64,000 nt of DNA from Flavobacterium sp. 90. Its GTDB lineage: Bacteria > Bacteroidota > Bacteroidia > Flavobacteriales > Flavobacteriaceae. Shown piece by piece: positions 41,651 through 51,169 of the stretch. Numbering within the stretch: position 1 is the stretch's first letter; every line of letters begins with the position of its first letter. The notes beneath the pieces are model-generated. The model saw nothing but the letters and a program-made list of their open reading frames with translations. It did no database searches and was not told where the DNA came from. A program made the position numbers and the translations under genes. The DNA lies in assembly GCF_004339525.1 (NCBI RefSeq), contig NZ_SMGE01000001.1, positions 5,084,001 to 5,148,000 on the forward strand, given 5' to 3'.

Positions 41651-44032
41651 TTAGAATTTCAAAGCAAAACTACCAATAAATTGAGCAGGAGCTTGAGGAG
41701 TTAGTCTCACGTTCCAAGCTTTTTCGCTGGTAAGGTTATTCACTTTGAAGCTAATTCTGTATTTCGGCTGATCGTAATATAAAGCCGCATCCAACATTTT
41801 ATATTCCGGAATTGTAACCTTTGTAGTTTGGGTATTGATCACGTAAGACATACTTCCGTAATTACCACCAAAACCGGCACCAAAACCTTCAAATTTACCT
41901 TCGGGTACACGGTAACTTAACCACACGTTCACTGTATTTGCAGGACCAGAAAGGGCAGGGCGTAAGCCATTTACTGATGTATCAGCTTTTGTATATTTGC
42001 TGTCATTATAAGCATATCCGGCAATTACATTGAATCCTGAAAATGGATTTGCAGTAAATTCTGCTTCAAAACCTTTACTTCTCTGTGTACCATCCTGAAT
42101 AGAATAAGTAGGATCTGTAGGATCTTGTCTTAACGAATTTGCAACTTGAATATCATAATAACTCAATGTTCCAACAAGACGGTGCTCAAAAACATCTCCT
42201 TTTACACCAAATTCTAATTGATTTGCATGTTCCGGTTTGAATGCCGTTCCGTCAAGAGCTTGTCCGCTTTTGTTAAGGAAACCATTCATATAATTCGAAA
42301 ATAATGATAAATGATCTTTGCTTAATTCATAAACTAATCCCATTTTTTGAGAAAGAGAAGTTTGGTTGTATGGTCCCGCAGAAGTTCCATTTGCACCAAT
42401 TCCGCCGGCAGTAACACCAGTTGCAATGTTGTAAACACCAAGATATTCATAACGATCAACACGCAAACTTGCCATTGCTAATAATCGGTCAGTTATATTA
42501 AAAACATCAGAAACATAAGCTGCATACGTATTGTCTCTGTTTTTTTCTTTACGCAAAGTACCTTTTCCTGCCTGAGCCATTGCATTTACAATTTGCAGAT
42601 TTGTTCCTGAGTTTGCAGGAGGATTTATAAAATCAAAAGTATCAGTATTGATTGTTAATCGGTCAAAATCGTTGTAATTATTGTAATAATCCAATCCAAT
42701 AACCATACGGTTTCTAAACTTTCCGATTTTAAAATCACCAATAAAATTCTGTTGAAGATCTGTCGCGATAAAGTTTGTATTACCAGAAATTACCTGAACA
42801 CGAGCCGTAGTATCACTCAATGCATTAATTGCCGTGATGTTACCATCGATAGTAGATCTGGCTCTTGAGAAAATAGTTTGCGAAGTCCATTCTTCGGATA
42901 TTTTATAATTAATCTGTCCAAAGATATTTAGCATTTGAGTATTGTAAACCAAATCATTACTCATGAAAGTTCTTTCGTAAGGGAAAGCGATATCAACAAT
43001 AGATCTCGTTGTATTACTTTTATTGAAAGGGTTGAAACGCACTACAGAAGTACCCTCTTCCTGACCAAATTCTACATCAAGTAACAACGAAAGTTTGTCT
43101 GTGATTTGGTAAGAGAAACTTGGCGCAATACTTATGTTTTTTGTAAAACCAAGATCCTGAAAACTTTTTTGCTGCGTTGTAGCACCGTTAAGTCTGAACA
43201 ATGCAGTTTTATCTTCGTTTACCGGAGTATTCACATCTACAGTAAGACGATTTAAATTGTAACTTCCTCCTGAATAAGAAACTTCTCCGCCAAAATCATT
43301 ATAAGGTTTTTTGGTTACACGGTTGTAAACACCTCCATAACTACTAGCTACACTTGCTCCAAACAAAGTTGCCGAAGGTCCTTTAATAGCTTCAATGCGT
43401 TCTAAATTTACCGGATCTATTGAAGAGAAAGCTTGTCCGGCTACACCATTTCGTGCATTAGGTTCTGTTTCAAATCCGCGGGAACGAAAAGTTACACGTC
43501 CTTGATTAGCAATCATTGGAATACCTGCGCCAGGAACGTTTTTAGAAATACTTCCCAAGTCAACCGCAGATTGTTCAATAATAACTTCTTTAGAAACGGT
43601 ATTGTAAACCTGTGGATTTTCAAGATTTTTAAGAGGAAGACGCGCAACATATTTACTTTCTTTTTTAGAAAATCTGTTTACAGCGCCAGAAACCGTTACT
43701 TCTTGTAAAGCCATAACATTTTCTTCGGGTAATTGATAATCAACCGTTGCAATTCCTCCGGCAGTTACAGTAGTTTCAATATCTTTTTCAGCAGCTCCCA
43801 ACGCCTGAATTTTGATATGATAAGTTGCAGCAGGAATATTTTTGAAGCTATAATTACCATTTACATCAGTAAGTGTAGAACGGTTTAATTCGACTATAGA
43901 AACAGAAGCTGAGGCAAAAGGCTGACCGTCAACAAGTTTAACCTGTCCGGAAATTACGCCCGTAGTTTGGGCAAAAACAGTAGTTGTGCTTACTAGTAGA
44001 GTTACCAGAAAACAGTATAAAAATTTGTGCAT
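41651..44032 (-). CDS. TonB-dependent receptor with CarboxypepD_reg domain
   Basis: From ATG 44032 the receptor has 793 residues with signal peptide MHKFLYCFLVTLLVSTTTVFAQ. The longer frame to 44077 adds 15 residues in a nonsignal stretch and is rejected. A CarboxypepD_reg domain (about 25-105), a plug with TFRSRGFETEPNARNGVAG, NLERIEAIKGPSATLFGASVASSYGGVYNRVTKKPYNDFGGEVSYSGG (FhuE/FecA-like plug) and a barrel ending PAQFIGSFALKF follow. The plug pattern points to a siderophore or metal-chelate receptor. DUF4198-like gene downstream is probably its partner. A TATTTTTG box on its strand lies at 44065-44072. Confidence 0.87.
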   Translation of the reverse strand: MHKFLYCFLVTLLVSTTTVFAQTTGVISGQVKLVDGQPFASASVSIVELNRSTLTDVNGNYSFKNIPAATYHIKIQALGAAEKDIETTVTAGGIATVDYQLPEENVMALQEVTVSGAVNRFSKKESKYVARLPLKNLENPQVYNTVSKEVIIEQSAVDLGSISKNVPGAGIPMIANQGRVTFRSRGFETEPNARNGVAGQAFSSIDPVNLERIEAIKGPSATLFGASVASSYGGVYNRVTKKPYNDFGGEVSYSGGSYNLNRLTVDVNTPVNEDKTALFRLNGATTQQKSFQDLGFTKNISIAPSFSYQITDKLSLLLDVEFGQEEGTSVVRFNPFNKSNTTRSIVDIAFPYERTFMSNDLVYNTQMLNIFGQINYKISEEWTSQTIFSRARSTIDGNITAINALSDTTARVQVISGNTNFIATDLQQNFIGDFKIGKFRNRMVIGLDYYNNYNDFDRLTINTDTFDFINPPANSGTNLQIVNAMAQAGKGTLRKEKNRDNTYAAYVSDVFNITDRLLAMASLRVDRYEYLGVYNIATGVTAGGIGANGTSAGPYNQTSLSQKMGLVYELSKDHLSLFSNYMNGFLNKSGQALDGTAFKPEHANQLEFGVKGDVFEHRLVGTLSYYDIQVANSLRQDPTDPTYSIQDGTQRSKGFEAEFTANPFSGFNVIAGYAYNDSKYTKADTSVNGLRPALSGPANTVNVWLSYRVPEGKFEGFGAGFGGNYGSMSYVINTQTTKVTIPEYKMLDAALYYDQPKYRISFKVNNLTSEKAWNVRLTPQAPAQFIGSFALKF

Positions 44033-44341
44033 AAAAATTAAATTGTAGGTGTTTATAAGAGCCGCAAAAATAAACAATTATTTAGATTCAGTCTTAATAA
44101 AAGCTTTTAAATAACGATAAATTAAACTTTGTTATAAAAGATAAGAATTCAGAATTTTTACAAAAAGATTATTACAGACTCGATTTTATTTTATGTTAAA
44201 GCTTGCAAATATGATATTGAACTTTGAATTAAAAGCATGAGATTTGAGATTCACATTCTGTAATATGTGAAAATATTGGAGAAAATTGTGTGTTCTTTAA
44301 TGTATTCGAGTGAAAAAGAAATAGGTATTTGCGAAAGTTTG
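44033..44341. other. Promoter-bearing intergenic region of the receptor operon
   Basis: The 309-bp gap between the receptor start and the XRE gene stop has no gene. CAAAAATA at 44065-44072 reads TATTTTTG on the minus strand, a consensus -7 box for the receptor operon, 33 nt before its ATG. Nothing else stands out. Confidence 0.5.
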
Positions 44342-44680
44342 TTAGCGATCTTTAGACTCGTATTTTTTTAGTCTTTCTTTAAGCTCTTGGTTTTCTTTGG
44401 TTAGAAACTCAATTTTTTCAAGTAAAGAAGCCGGAAGGACTTCGAATTGTTTATTGAGGTTATGAGATATTATATTTTTTCTAACATTATCTTCAAATAC
44501 ATCTTCTTTTTTTACGCCCAGAACTTCGGTTATTTTACTCCATTCTTCCTCAGTTATATCAATTACCCCTCTTTCTTTTCGGCTATAGGTCGCCTGTGTC
44601 ATGGCAAGACGATCTGCCATCACTTCCTGGGTTATGTCTCGTTCTAACCGTAATTGCTTTAATTTGATTTTCTTTTTCAA
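44342..44680 (-). CDS. XRE-family helix-turn-helix protein
   Basis: The 112-residue protein has an N-terminal HTH_3 domain (LKQLRLERDITQEVMADRLAMTQATYSRKERGVIDITEEEWSKITEVLGV, about 6-57) followed by a short acidic linker and a C-terminal coiled coil (LLEKIEFLTKENQELKERLKKYES, about 84-110) for dimerisation. Such small regulators are common in Bacteroidota. Its target cannot be told. It is not clearly in an operon; the receptor operon is downstream on the same strand, 310 bp away. Confidence 0.85.
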   Translation of the reverse strand: MKKKIKLKQLRLERDITQEVMADRLAMTQATYSRKERGVIDITEEEWSKITEVLGVKKEDVFEDNVRKNIISHNLNKQFEVLPASLLEKIEFLTKENQELKERLKKYESKDR

Positions 44681-44812
44681 TAAAGAGGACTTATAGAATT
44701 TTGAGTTTGATTGGAAATTAAAAATAAATAAAACTATCTGAAACTTGTTTTTGTAAGTGCTATCTTAAGCAGAAATTAATTTTAGTGCCAAAGCCAAATA
44801 TTGCATTTGTAA

Positions 44813-45229
44813 TTAGCTGTATATAATTATTATTGTTCCTCCAATAATCATAATAACGCCTATAATCCCAAGCGGACTAATTTTTTCGTTTAAAAAAATT
44901 ACTGAGAGAACTATAGCAATGGCGACACTTAATTTATCGACCGGCGCTACTTGCGAAACTTTCCCAACTTGTAGAGCTTTAAAATAAAATATCCATGATA
45001 AACCTGTTGCAATTCCCGAAAGGCATAGAAAAATCAGATTTTGCTTCGTCAATAAATGAATGCTGTTTGTGCCGCCTCTGAAAAAGGCAATTCCCCACGC
45101 GAGAATCAGGATAATAACAGTTCTGATTGCTGTAGCCAAATCTGTGTCAACACCTTTAATTCCCATTTTAGCAAAAATTGCTGTCAGCGCAGCAAAGAAT
45201 GCTGAAAGCAACGCAAATATCCACCACAT
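44813..45229 (-). CDS. Half-size EamA-family transporter
   Basis: The 138-residue membrane protein has five hydrophobic helices: WWIFALLSAFFAALTAIFAKMG, AIRTVIILILAWGIAFF, LIFLCLSGIATGLSWIFYFKAL, DKLSVAIAIVLSVIFL and LGIIGVIMIIGGTIIII. This is a single EamA (10-TMS drug/metabolite exporter half) domain, so it must dimerise to work. The pattern WxFYFKALQVGKVSQVAPVDKLS is typical. Substrate unknown; inner membrane. It stands alone between the XRE gene and the beta-barrel gene. Confidence 0.85.
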   Translation of the reverse strand: MWWIFALLSAFFAALTAIFAKMGIKGVDTDLATAIRTVIILILAWGIAFFRGGTNSIHLLTKQNLIFLCLSGIATGLSWIFYFKALQVGKVSQVAPVDKLSVAIAIVLSVIFLNEKISPLGIIGVIMIIGGTIIIIYS

Positions 45230-45360
45230 AATTCTTGATTTTTTGAATTGATTAAAAACAAAGTAAATTCACGATTTAGTTTTAATTCTGAATTTTTAAA
45301 GTTTAGACTGTTTTTTTAGTTTCGAGTTTGGATATTAAGAAAGCGTTATAAATTATTTCA

Positions 45361-45394
45361 TTCAGGATAAATTCAGAATTAGGATATTATTTTG
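45361..45394 (+). promoter_or_regulatory. Direct-repeat operator and -7 region, copy 1 (OmpR-type regulon)
   Basis: TTCAG at 45361 and TTCAG at 45372 (11-bp period) are followed after 14 bases by TTTG at 45391-45394. The same arrangement with the same spacing is found at 47914 and, on the minus strand, at 59204. It precedes the beta-barrel gene at 45412. Confidence 0.7.
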
Positions 45395-45411
45395 CGGTAT
45401 AAATTTTTGAT

Positions 45412-47862
45412 ATGCGTTATTTTATACTAAGCCTGATTTCATTATTCTCCTTCGCAGTTGCTGCACAATCCCCAAATACAAAAGGTAAAATCACCGGAAA
45501 AGTGATCGATTCCGAAACCAAAATTCCGATAGAAATGGCAATAGTGAGTGTCTATAAAATAGGAGAAACCAAAGTGCTAAATGGCCAGACTACAGATCAA
45601 AACGGAGCGTTTGTCATTGATAATCTTCCTGTTGGAGAATACAGAATCACGGTTGATTTTATAAGTTATAAAGAAGTTTTATTCAATACAATAAAAGTAA
45701 ATTTCGATTTAGTAAATCTTGGAAATATTTCTTTAGCGCCTTCATCCAATCAACTTGATGAAGTAAAAATTGTTTCAAAAACTCAGACCGTTCAAAACAA
45801 AATCGACAAAATGGTTTACAATACTGCCAATGATTTGACAAGTCAAGGCGGCGTTGCTACTGATATTTTAAAGAATGTTCCGATGGTAAGTGTCGATATT
45901 GACGGAAATGTAGAATTACAGGGAAATCCTAACATTCGGTTTTTAATCAACGGAAAACCTTCAAGTATATTTGGCGCCAGTGTTTCGGATGCATTGCAGT
46001 CAATTCCGGCAAGTCAAATCAAAAGTATTGAGGTAATAACAAGTCCTGGGGCAAAATATGACGCTGCAGGAACTGGCGGAATTATAAATATTGTTTTAAA
46101 AGAAAGCAAAGTTCAGGGCATTAACAGCAGCATTAATTTATCAGCTGGAACGCGTCTTGAAAATGGTTCTTTTAACCTAAATGCACGAAAAGGGAATTTT
46201 GGAATTGGAGTTTATTTTAGCGGAAACAAACAATTAAATACGAAAACAAAAAGCTCGAGTGACCGTATTTCGTACAATGCAACGAGAGATAGTATCAATA
46301 GATTGTATCAAAATGGAGTAAATCCTTTTACCAGAAGCGGATACCAAACCGGGATAAATGCAAACTGGAGTATAACACCAAAAGATGAATTAACGGCTAC
46401 TTTGGGCTACAATCATTTTGAGAATAATTCCTCAGGAATGACATTGCAAGATCAGACTTCATCATTGTCTAACGGAACGGTTTTATCGGAAATTATAAGT
46501 GAAAGAAATTCAGTAAGTAATTTTAAAAATAATGCTACCGATTGGAGTTTAGGCTATAAAAAGACCTTTGAGAGGGAAGATCAGGAATTGAATTTTCTGG
46601 TAACATCAAGTTATGGAAGAAGCCAAAATGATGCTTCACAACAAACTGCTTTTCAGGATAATGTTGATCCCGTTTCCGGATTAAGAAGTAATAATCCCGG
46701 GAAAGATCATCAAATGGATTTCTCTCTTGATTTTGTGCGTCCGCTTGCTAAGGGATTTACACTCGAAATGGGATCAAAAGTTTCCTTGGAGAAAATCGAT
46801 AATAATGTCGTAACCGATACTCTGGCAACAGACGGATCGTATATAAATAATCAGGGACAAACGTACGCTTTTCAATACAAGAGAAAAATTTATGCAGCTT
46901 ATTTATCGACGTCTTTTGCCTTGTTCAATAACTTTCTGGAAGGAAGAGCAGGACTTCGATACGAGCGTACCAATACAACTGCTGATTTCATTGGCGTTTC
47001 TATTCCGGATTATAATACTTTTGCGCCCTCTTTTACGGTTCAGCATAAATTTAGTGAAGATCAGTCTATAAAATTCGCTTATAGTTATCGTATCGAAAGA
47101 CCAGATTACGAAGAGCTGAATCCGTTTTTTAATATCAGTGATCCGCATAATATCAGTACGGGAAATCCATTTTTAAAACCCGAAATAGGCAATCGTTTTG
47201 AATTGGGTTACAGCAAAACATTTGTAAATAATGCCAATATTTATTTCTCAGGATATTACAGAAGAAATACAGACGATATTCAAAGTTTTAGCACATTTCA
47301 TTCTGTTTTAGACGTAAACGGAACGCAATATACAGATGTTACGTTAACGCAGCGCTACAACGTTGGAACACAAACCGATATTGGAGTAAGTATATTTGGA
47401 TCTGTTAAACTGGATGATAAACTGAACATCAGAACGACTCTTGAATTTGGAGATCGTACTACTACAAATCCGGCTTTGCCAACTGTGAGCGGTTTTAATT
47501 ACAGAGCAAATTTGAATTTAAGTTATCAGTTTGCGCCTACGATGATGGGAGAGATATTTGGAAATTACCGTTCTTCTCAGAAAAATATTCAAGGCGATCG
47601 TCCAGCTTCCTTTTTTTATAATCTGGCTTTGAGAAAGCAATTTTTACATAAAAATGCAAGTTTGGGAATTACTATGGCAAATCCTTTTAATAAGTATATG
47701 AGCCAAAGATCTACGCGATATGGCGAAAGTTTTAATCAAATAAATATTAAGGAAATTCCGGTTCAGTCTTTTGGGATTTCGCTTAGCTATAAATTCGGAA
47801 AACTCGAGTTTAAAAAAGGAGAATCGGACAATAATAATGATCCGCAACAGCCAACAATTTAA
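45412..47862 (+). CDS. Outer-membrane beta-barrel family protein (TonB-receptor-like, OMP_b-brl_3)
   Basis: The 816-residue protein has a signal peptide (to about 19), a CarboxypepD_reg domain (25-108: GKITGKVIDSETKIPIEMAIVSVYK), a short plug-like part (130-205: KIDKMVYNTANDLTSQGGVATDILKNVP, GGIINIVLKE) and a large barrel of the OMP_b-brl_3 type. It ends with an acidic NNNDPQQPTI tail rather than a terminal Phe. It resembles the gene at 56316 in domain order. Both carry the same TTCAG direct repeat in their promoter regions, so they are probably under the two-component system at 59242-61177. Ligand unknown. Confidence 0.85.
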   Translation: MRYFILSLISLFSFAVAAQSPNTKGKITGKVIDSETKIPIEMAIVSVYKIGETKVLNGQTTDQNGAFVIDNLPVGEYRITVDFISYKEVLFNTIKVNFDLVNLGNISLAPSSNQLDEVKIVSKTQTVQNKIDKMVYNTANDLTSQGGVATDILKNVPMVSVDIDGNVELQGNPNIRFLINGKPSSIFGASVSDALQSIPASQIKSIEVITSPGAKYDAAGTGGIINIVLKESKVQGINSSINLSAGTRLENGSFNLNARKGNFGIGVYFSGNKQLNTKTKSSSDRISYNATRDSINRLYQNGVNPFTRSGYQTGINANWSITPKDELTATLGYNHFENNSSGMTLQDQTSSLSNGTVLSEIISERNSVSNFKNNATDWSLGYKKTFEREDQELNFLVTSSYGRSQNDASQQTAFQDNVDPVSGLRSNNPGKDHQMDFSLDFVRPLAKGFTLEMGSKVSLEKIDNNVVTDTLATDGSYINNQGQTYAFQYKRKIYAAYLSTSFALFNNFLEGRAGLRYERTNTTADFIGVSIPDYNTFAPSFTVQHKFSEDQSIKFAYSYRIERPDYEELNPFFNISDPHNISTGNPFLKPEIGNRFELGYSKTFVNNANIYFSGYYRRNTDDIQSFSTFHSVLDVNGTQYTDVTLTQRYNVGTQTDIGVSIFGSVKLDDKLNIRTTLEFGDRTTTNPALPTVSGFNYRANLNLSYQFAPTMMGEIFGNYRSSQKNIQGDRPASFFYNLALRKQFLHKNASLGITMANPFNKYMSQRSTRYGESFNQINIKEIPVQSFGISLSYKFGKLEFKKGESDNNNDPQQPTI

Positions 47863-47913
47863 TCCAAAATACAGCAATACTTAATGCAATATTAAGAATC
47901 ATACAAGGCTTAA

Positions 47914-47947
47914 TTCAGAATTAATTCAGGATTGAGAACCAACTTTG
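47914..47947 (+). promoter_or_regulatory. Direct-repeat operator and -7 region, copy 2
   Basis: TTAATTCAG occurs at 47910 and, after AA, again at 47921, so TTCAG stands at 47914 and 47925 (11-bp period). TTTG at 47944-47947 follows after 14 bases. This site precedes the YncE-like gene and efflux operon. Confidence 0.7.
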
Positions 47948-47969
47948 TATTGAATTTAAATTGCTTATT

Positions 47970-48977
47970 ATGAAATATTTATCGCTGATTTTGTTTTTGT
48001 TTTTCGTTCCTTTTTTAAAGGCTCAAAATATAAAATTATCCAAAGAAATTAAAGTCGGAGGAAATTTAGGATGGGATTATTTATCTGTTGATGAAGCTTC
48101 ACAGCGATTATTTGTTTCTCACGGAAATGTGGTGAATGTTATTGATCTAAAAACAGAAAAAGTAATAGGCACAATATCCGATACAAAAGGAGTTCATGGG
48201 ATTGCAATTGCCAATGATCTTAACAAAGCTTTTATAACCGATGGTGCTGAAAATGCTGTAACGGTAATCAATTTAAACACATTTGAACTTATTGAAAAAG
48301 TAGCGATCCAAGGCATAAAACCTGATGCTGTACTTTATGATAAATTTTCAAAGAAAGTTTTTGTCTTTAATGCTAAAACTAATGATGCCACGGTTCTGGA
48401 TGCATTGACGAATAAAGTTGTCAAAACAATTCCGCTTGATGGAAAACCTGAATTTTCGGTTACTAATGCTAAAGGATTGGTGTACGTAAATATTGAAGAC
48501 AAAAATCAGATAAAAGTTATAGATGCCACCAAATTAGAAGTATTGCATTCCTGGGATATTTCGCCTGGTGATGAACCTTCTGGATTGGCTTTCGATTCAG
48601 ATAACAATAGACTTTTTAGTGTTTGTGGAAATTCAATTTTGGTAGTAACCAACGCAGATACGGGAAAAGTTATCACAAAACTTCCTATAGATGAAGGTTC
48701 TGATGGTGTTTTTTTCGATGAAAAAAGAAAACTGGTTTTTAGTTCAAACGGATCAGGAACGCTGTCTGTTATTAAACAAAAAGATAAAGACCATTATGCG
48801 GTTCTACAAACCGTAAAAACGGCTAAAGGCGCCAGAACGCTCACAATGAGTAAAGCTACAGGCACTTTGTATCTTCCAACAGCGAGTTTTGGAGAAGCTC
48901 CGGCTGCAACAAATGATAATCCAAATCCACGTGCGCCAATTACGCCGGATTCTTTTAAGATTCTCGTGCTAAAGTAA
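47970..48977 (+). CDS. YncE-like beta-propeller protein, secreted
   Basis: From ATG 47970 (MKYLSLILFLFFVPFLKAQN; TTG 47961 adds MLI) the product is 335 residues with a signal peptide. The mature part is built of repeated four-strand blades: GWDYLSVDEASQRLFVSHGNVVNVIDLKTEKVIGTI, AFITDGAENAVTVINLNTFELIEKV, GLVYVNIEDKNQIKVIDATKLEVLHSW, typical of YncE/YVTN seven-blade propellers. It is probably periplasmic and may bind a small ligand or DNA as YncE does. It starts the run toward TolC and the RND genes (28-nt gap to 49005). Confidence 0.82.
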   Translation: MKYLSLILFLFFVPFLKAQNIKLSKEIKVGGNLGWDYLSVDEASQRLFVSHGNVVNVIDLKTEKVIGTISDTKGVHGIAIANDLNKAFITDGAENAVTVINLNTFELIEKVAIQGIKPDAVLYDKFSKKVFVFNAKTNDATVLDALTNKVVKTIPLDGKPEFSVTNAKGLVYVNIEDKNQIKVIDATKLEVLHSWDISPGDEPSGLAFDSDNNRLFSVCGNSILVVTNADTGKVITKLPIDEGSDGVFFDEKRKLVFSSNGSGTLSVIKQKDKDHYAVLQTVKTAKGARTLTMSKATGTLYLPTASFGEAPAATNDNPNPRAPITPDSFKILVLK

Positions 48978-49004
48978 TTTGATATAATTTTTGAAAAGCA
49001 AAGG

Positions 49005-50246
49005 ATGAAAAGGTATTTTTTCTTCATACTTGTTTTGATTTTGATTGGTTCCAAATCTTTCTCTCAGGAGAAAGATTTGTTTTACTTCATAAACAAAGCA
49101 AGGACAAATTCTCCCTTACTGGCAGATTATCAAAATCAGATTAAAATCTCAACTCTTGATAGTCTCCTGAACAGGGCTTCTTATAAAACTCAGGTGGCAG
49201 CAAATTTAAATGCAAATTATGCTCCTGTAATTAACGGTTATGGTTATGATACCGCTTTGAGTAACGGTCAGATGGTTTCGGCGCTAGTTGGTTTTAACCA
49301 AAGAATATTAGGAAAAGGGCAAATTAGTTCGCAGGCAGAATCTTTCAAATTGATCAAAGATGCTTTGGTAATCAACAAAAAGATTGCGGTAAAAGATTTG
49401 GATAAAAGTATTATTTCACAATATATAACCGCTTTTGGTACAGAAGAACAAATGGTTTTTAATAATAAAGTTACAACACTTTTAAAAGAAGAAGAAGTAA
49501 TCTTAAAGAAACTGACTAAAAATTCTATTTACAAACAAACAGATTATCTGATTTTTAACGCTACTATAAAACAACAGGAACTTACCGCTTTACAGCTAAA
49601 ACAGCAATATCAAAATGATCTCGCACTTTTAAATTACCTCACAGGAGAAAAAGATACGGCTGAAATAAAATTGAAATCCCCCGATTTAACTATAAAACCG
49701 GATCAGGAACAAAGCAATATTTTTCTGAAACAATTTGAAACCGACAGCTTAAAAATTAAAAATGCCGATAAACTAATTGATAATAATTATAAACCTTCAC
49801 TTTCTGTTTTGGGAGATGCAGGATACAATTCGAGTTTTATCTATCAAGGCTATAAAAACTTCGGATTTAGTGTTGGTTTAGGGTTGAGTATTCCTATTTA
49901 TGATGGAAATCAGCGAAGTCTTCAGCATCACAAAAATAGTATGGCGCTGGCAACAAATGAAGGTTATACTAAGAATTTTAAAAGGCAATACGATCAGCAA
50001 TTATTTCTTTTAAATCAAAGAATTAGTCAAAGTACCGAAACCAATAAAATGCTGCAATCACAGCTTTCTGTTGCCGAAGCGCTTATTGAAGCAAATAAAA
50101 AACTATTGCTCAGTGGAGACGCTCAAATCACAGAATACATTATTGCGCTTAGTAATCTTATTTCGATTGAGAATGCCATTACGCAAAACAGTGTCAATAA
50201 TCTTCAGACAATTAACGAAATCAATTACTGGAAATCAAATGAATAA
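49005..50246 (+). CDS. TolC-family outer-membrane efflux protein
   Basis: The 413-residue protein has a signal peptide (to about 20) and two outer-membrane efflux protein repeats with long helices (NKARTNSPLLADYQNQIKISTLDSLLNRASYKTQVAANLNANYAPV; second repeat LKIKNADKLIDNNYKPSLSVLGDAGYNSS, GLSIPIYDGNQRSLQHHKNS). It forms the trimeric exit duct for the RND pump downstream. Its end overlaps the adaptor start by 8 nt. The gene lies 28 nt after the propeller gene. Confidence 0.85.
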   Translation: MKRYFFFILVLILIGSKSFSQEKDLFYFINKARTNSPLLADYQNQIKISTLDSLLNRASYKTQVAANLNANYAPVINGYGYDTALSNGQMVSALVGFNQRILGKGQISSQAESFKLIKDALVINKKIAVKDLDKSIISQYITAFGTEEQMVFNNKVTTLLKEEEVILKKLTKNSIYKQTDYLIFNATIKQQELTALQLKQQYQNDLALLNYLTGEKDTAEIKLKSPDLTIKPDQEQSNIFLKQFETDSLKIKNADKLIDNNYKPSLSVLGDAGYNSSFIYQGYKNFGFSVGLGLSIPIYDGNQRSLQHHKNSMALATNEGYTKNFKRQYDQQLFLLNQRISQSTETNKMLQSQLSVAEALIEANKKLLLSGDAQITEYIIALSNLISIENAITQNSVNNLQTINEINYWKSNE

Positions 50247-51165
50247 ATACACCTATAAAACCGCGGGATTTTTATTTCTAATGATGCTAATTTTAGTTTC
50301 CTGCAATAAAACTGCCTCAACAGAAGCGCCTGTAGCTGTTAGTGTTCCGGTAACGGTTACGCATATTGATACTACAGCAATTGAAAGTTATATTGATCTG
50401 AATGCGACAACATCTTATTTGATCAAAAATACCATTAAAGCCAATACAACAGGATATTTAGAAACAGTAAAAGTGGCATCAAATGATTTTGTTTCGAATC
50501 ATCAATTATTGTTTTCACTAAAAACACGTGAAGCAAAAGTTTTGGGAAATACAATTAATAAAATTGATCCAAGTCTGAATTTTGGAAACGCGATACAAGT
50601 AAGAGCAACTTGCGACGGATATGTAAATGCAGTAAATGTTCAAAAAGGAGATTATGTGCAAGATGGCGATGTTCTGGCGATTATTAATGATGCCAAAAGT
50701 TTCTCGATTGTGCTGAGTCTTCCGTATGAGTTAAGAAAGTTTGTTGCTGTTAATCAAATATTGAATGTTTCGTTACCGGATGGAACTTCAATGCAGACCA
50801 AAGTCGATAAATATATGCCAACTGTTGATCCGGCATCACAAACTCAAAATGTGATTTTAAAAAGTATAAAAGCGGTTAATATTCCGGAGAATTTAATTGT
50901 AAAAGTCAGGATTGATAAAACGGATGAAAACAAAACAATAAGTCTTCCTAAACAAGCTGTTTTGAGCGATGAAACTCAAACTGATTTCTGGATTATGAAA
51001 GTAGTCGGGCATAATATGGCTATAAAAATTCCTGTAAAAAAAGGGATCGAATCTGAAGATAAAATAGAGATTCTTTCTCCAAAATTAAATACTACAGATC
51101 AAATTCTGCTAACGGGAAATTATGGAGTAGGAGACAGCATCAAAATAAAAATCATCAACAAATAA
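50239..51165 (+). CDS. RND efflux periplasmic adaptor (membrane-fusion protein), lipoprotein
   Basis: The 308-residue protein begins MNKYTYKTAGFLFLMMLILVSC with lipidation Cys22; ATG 50239 overlaps the TolC stop by 8 nt. A longer frame to 50071 is only the TolC gene in another phase. Adaptor features are the lipoyl half-motif QVRATCDGYVNAVNVQKGDYVQDGDVLAIIND (about 114-145) and the beta-barrel part FSIVLSLPYELRKFVAVNQILNVSLPDGT. It bridges TolC (49005) and the pump (51170). Confidence 0.88.
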   Translation: MNKYTYKTAGFLFLMMLILVSCNKTASTEAPVAVSVPVTVTHIDTTAIESYIDLNATTSYLIKNTIKANTTGYLETVKVASNDFVSNHQLLFSLKTREAKVLGNTINKIDPSLNFGNAIQVRATCDGYVNAVNVQKGDYVQDGDVLAIINDAKSFSIVLSLPYELRKFVAVNQILNVSLPDGTSMQTKVDKYMPTVDPASQTQNVILKSIKAVNIPENLIVKVRIDKTDENKTISLPKQAVLSDETQTDFWIMKVVGHNMAIKIPVKKGIESEDKIEILSPKLNTTDQILLTGNYGVGDSIKIKIINK

Positions 51166-51169
51166 GCTC

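Noticed and set aside
43433..43708. 91-codon plus-strand frame
   Set aside because: Antisense to the plug of the TonB receptor at 41651; no independent support.
50071..50238. N-terminal extension of the RND adaptor
   Set aside because: It is the TolC gene read in another phase; the lipoprotein signal starting at 50239 is the natural start.
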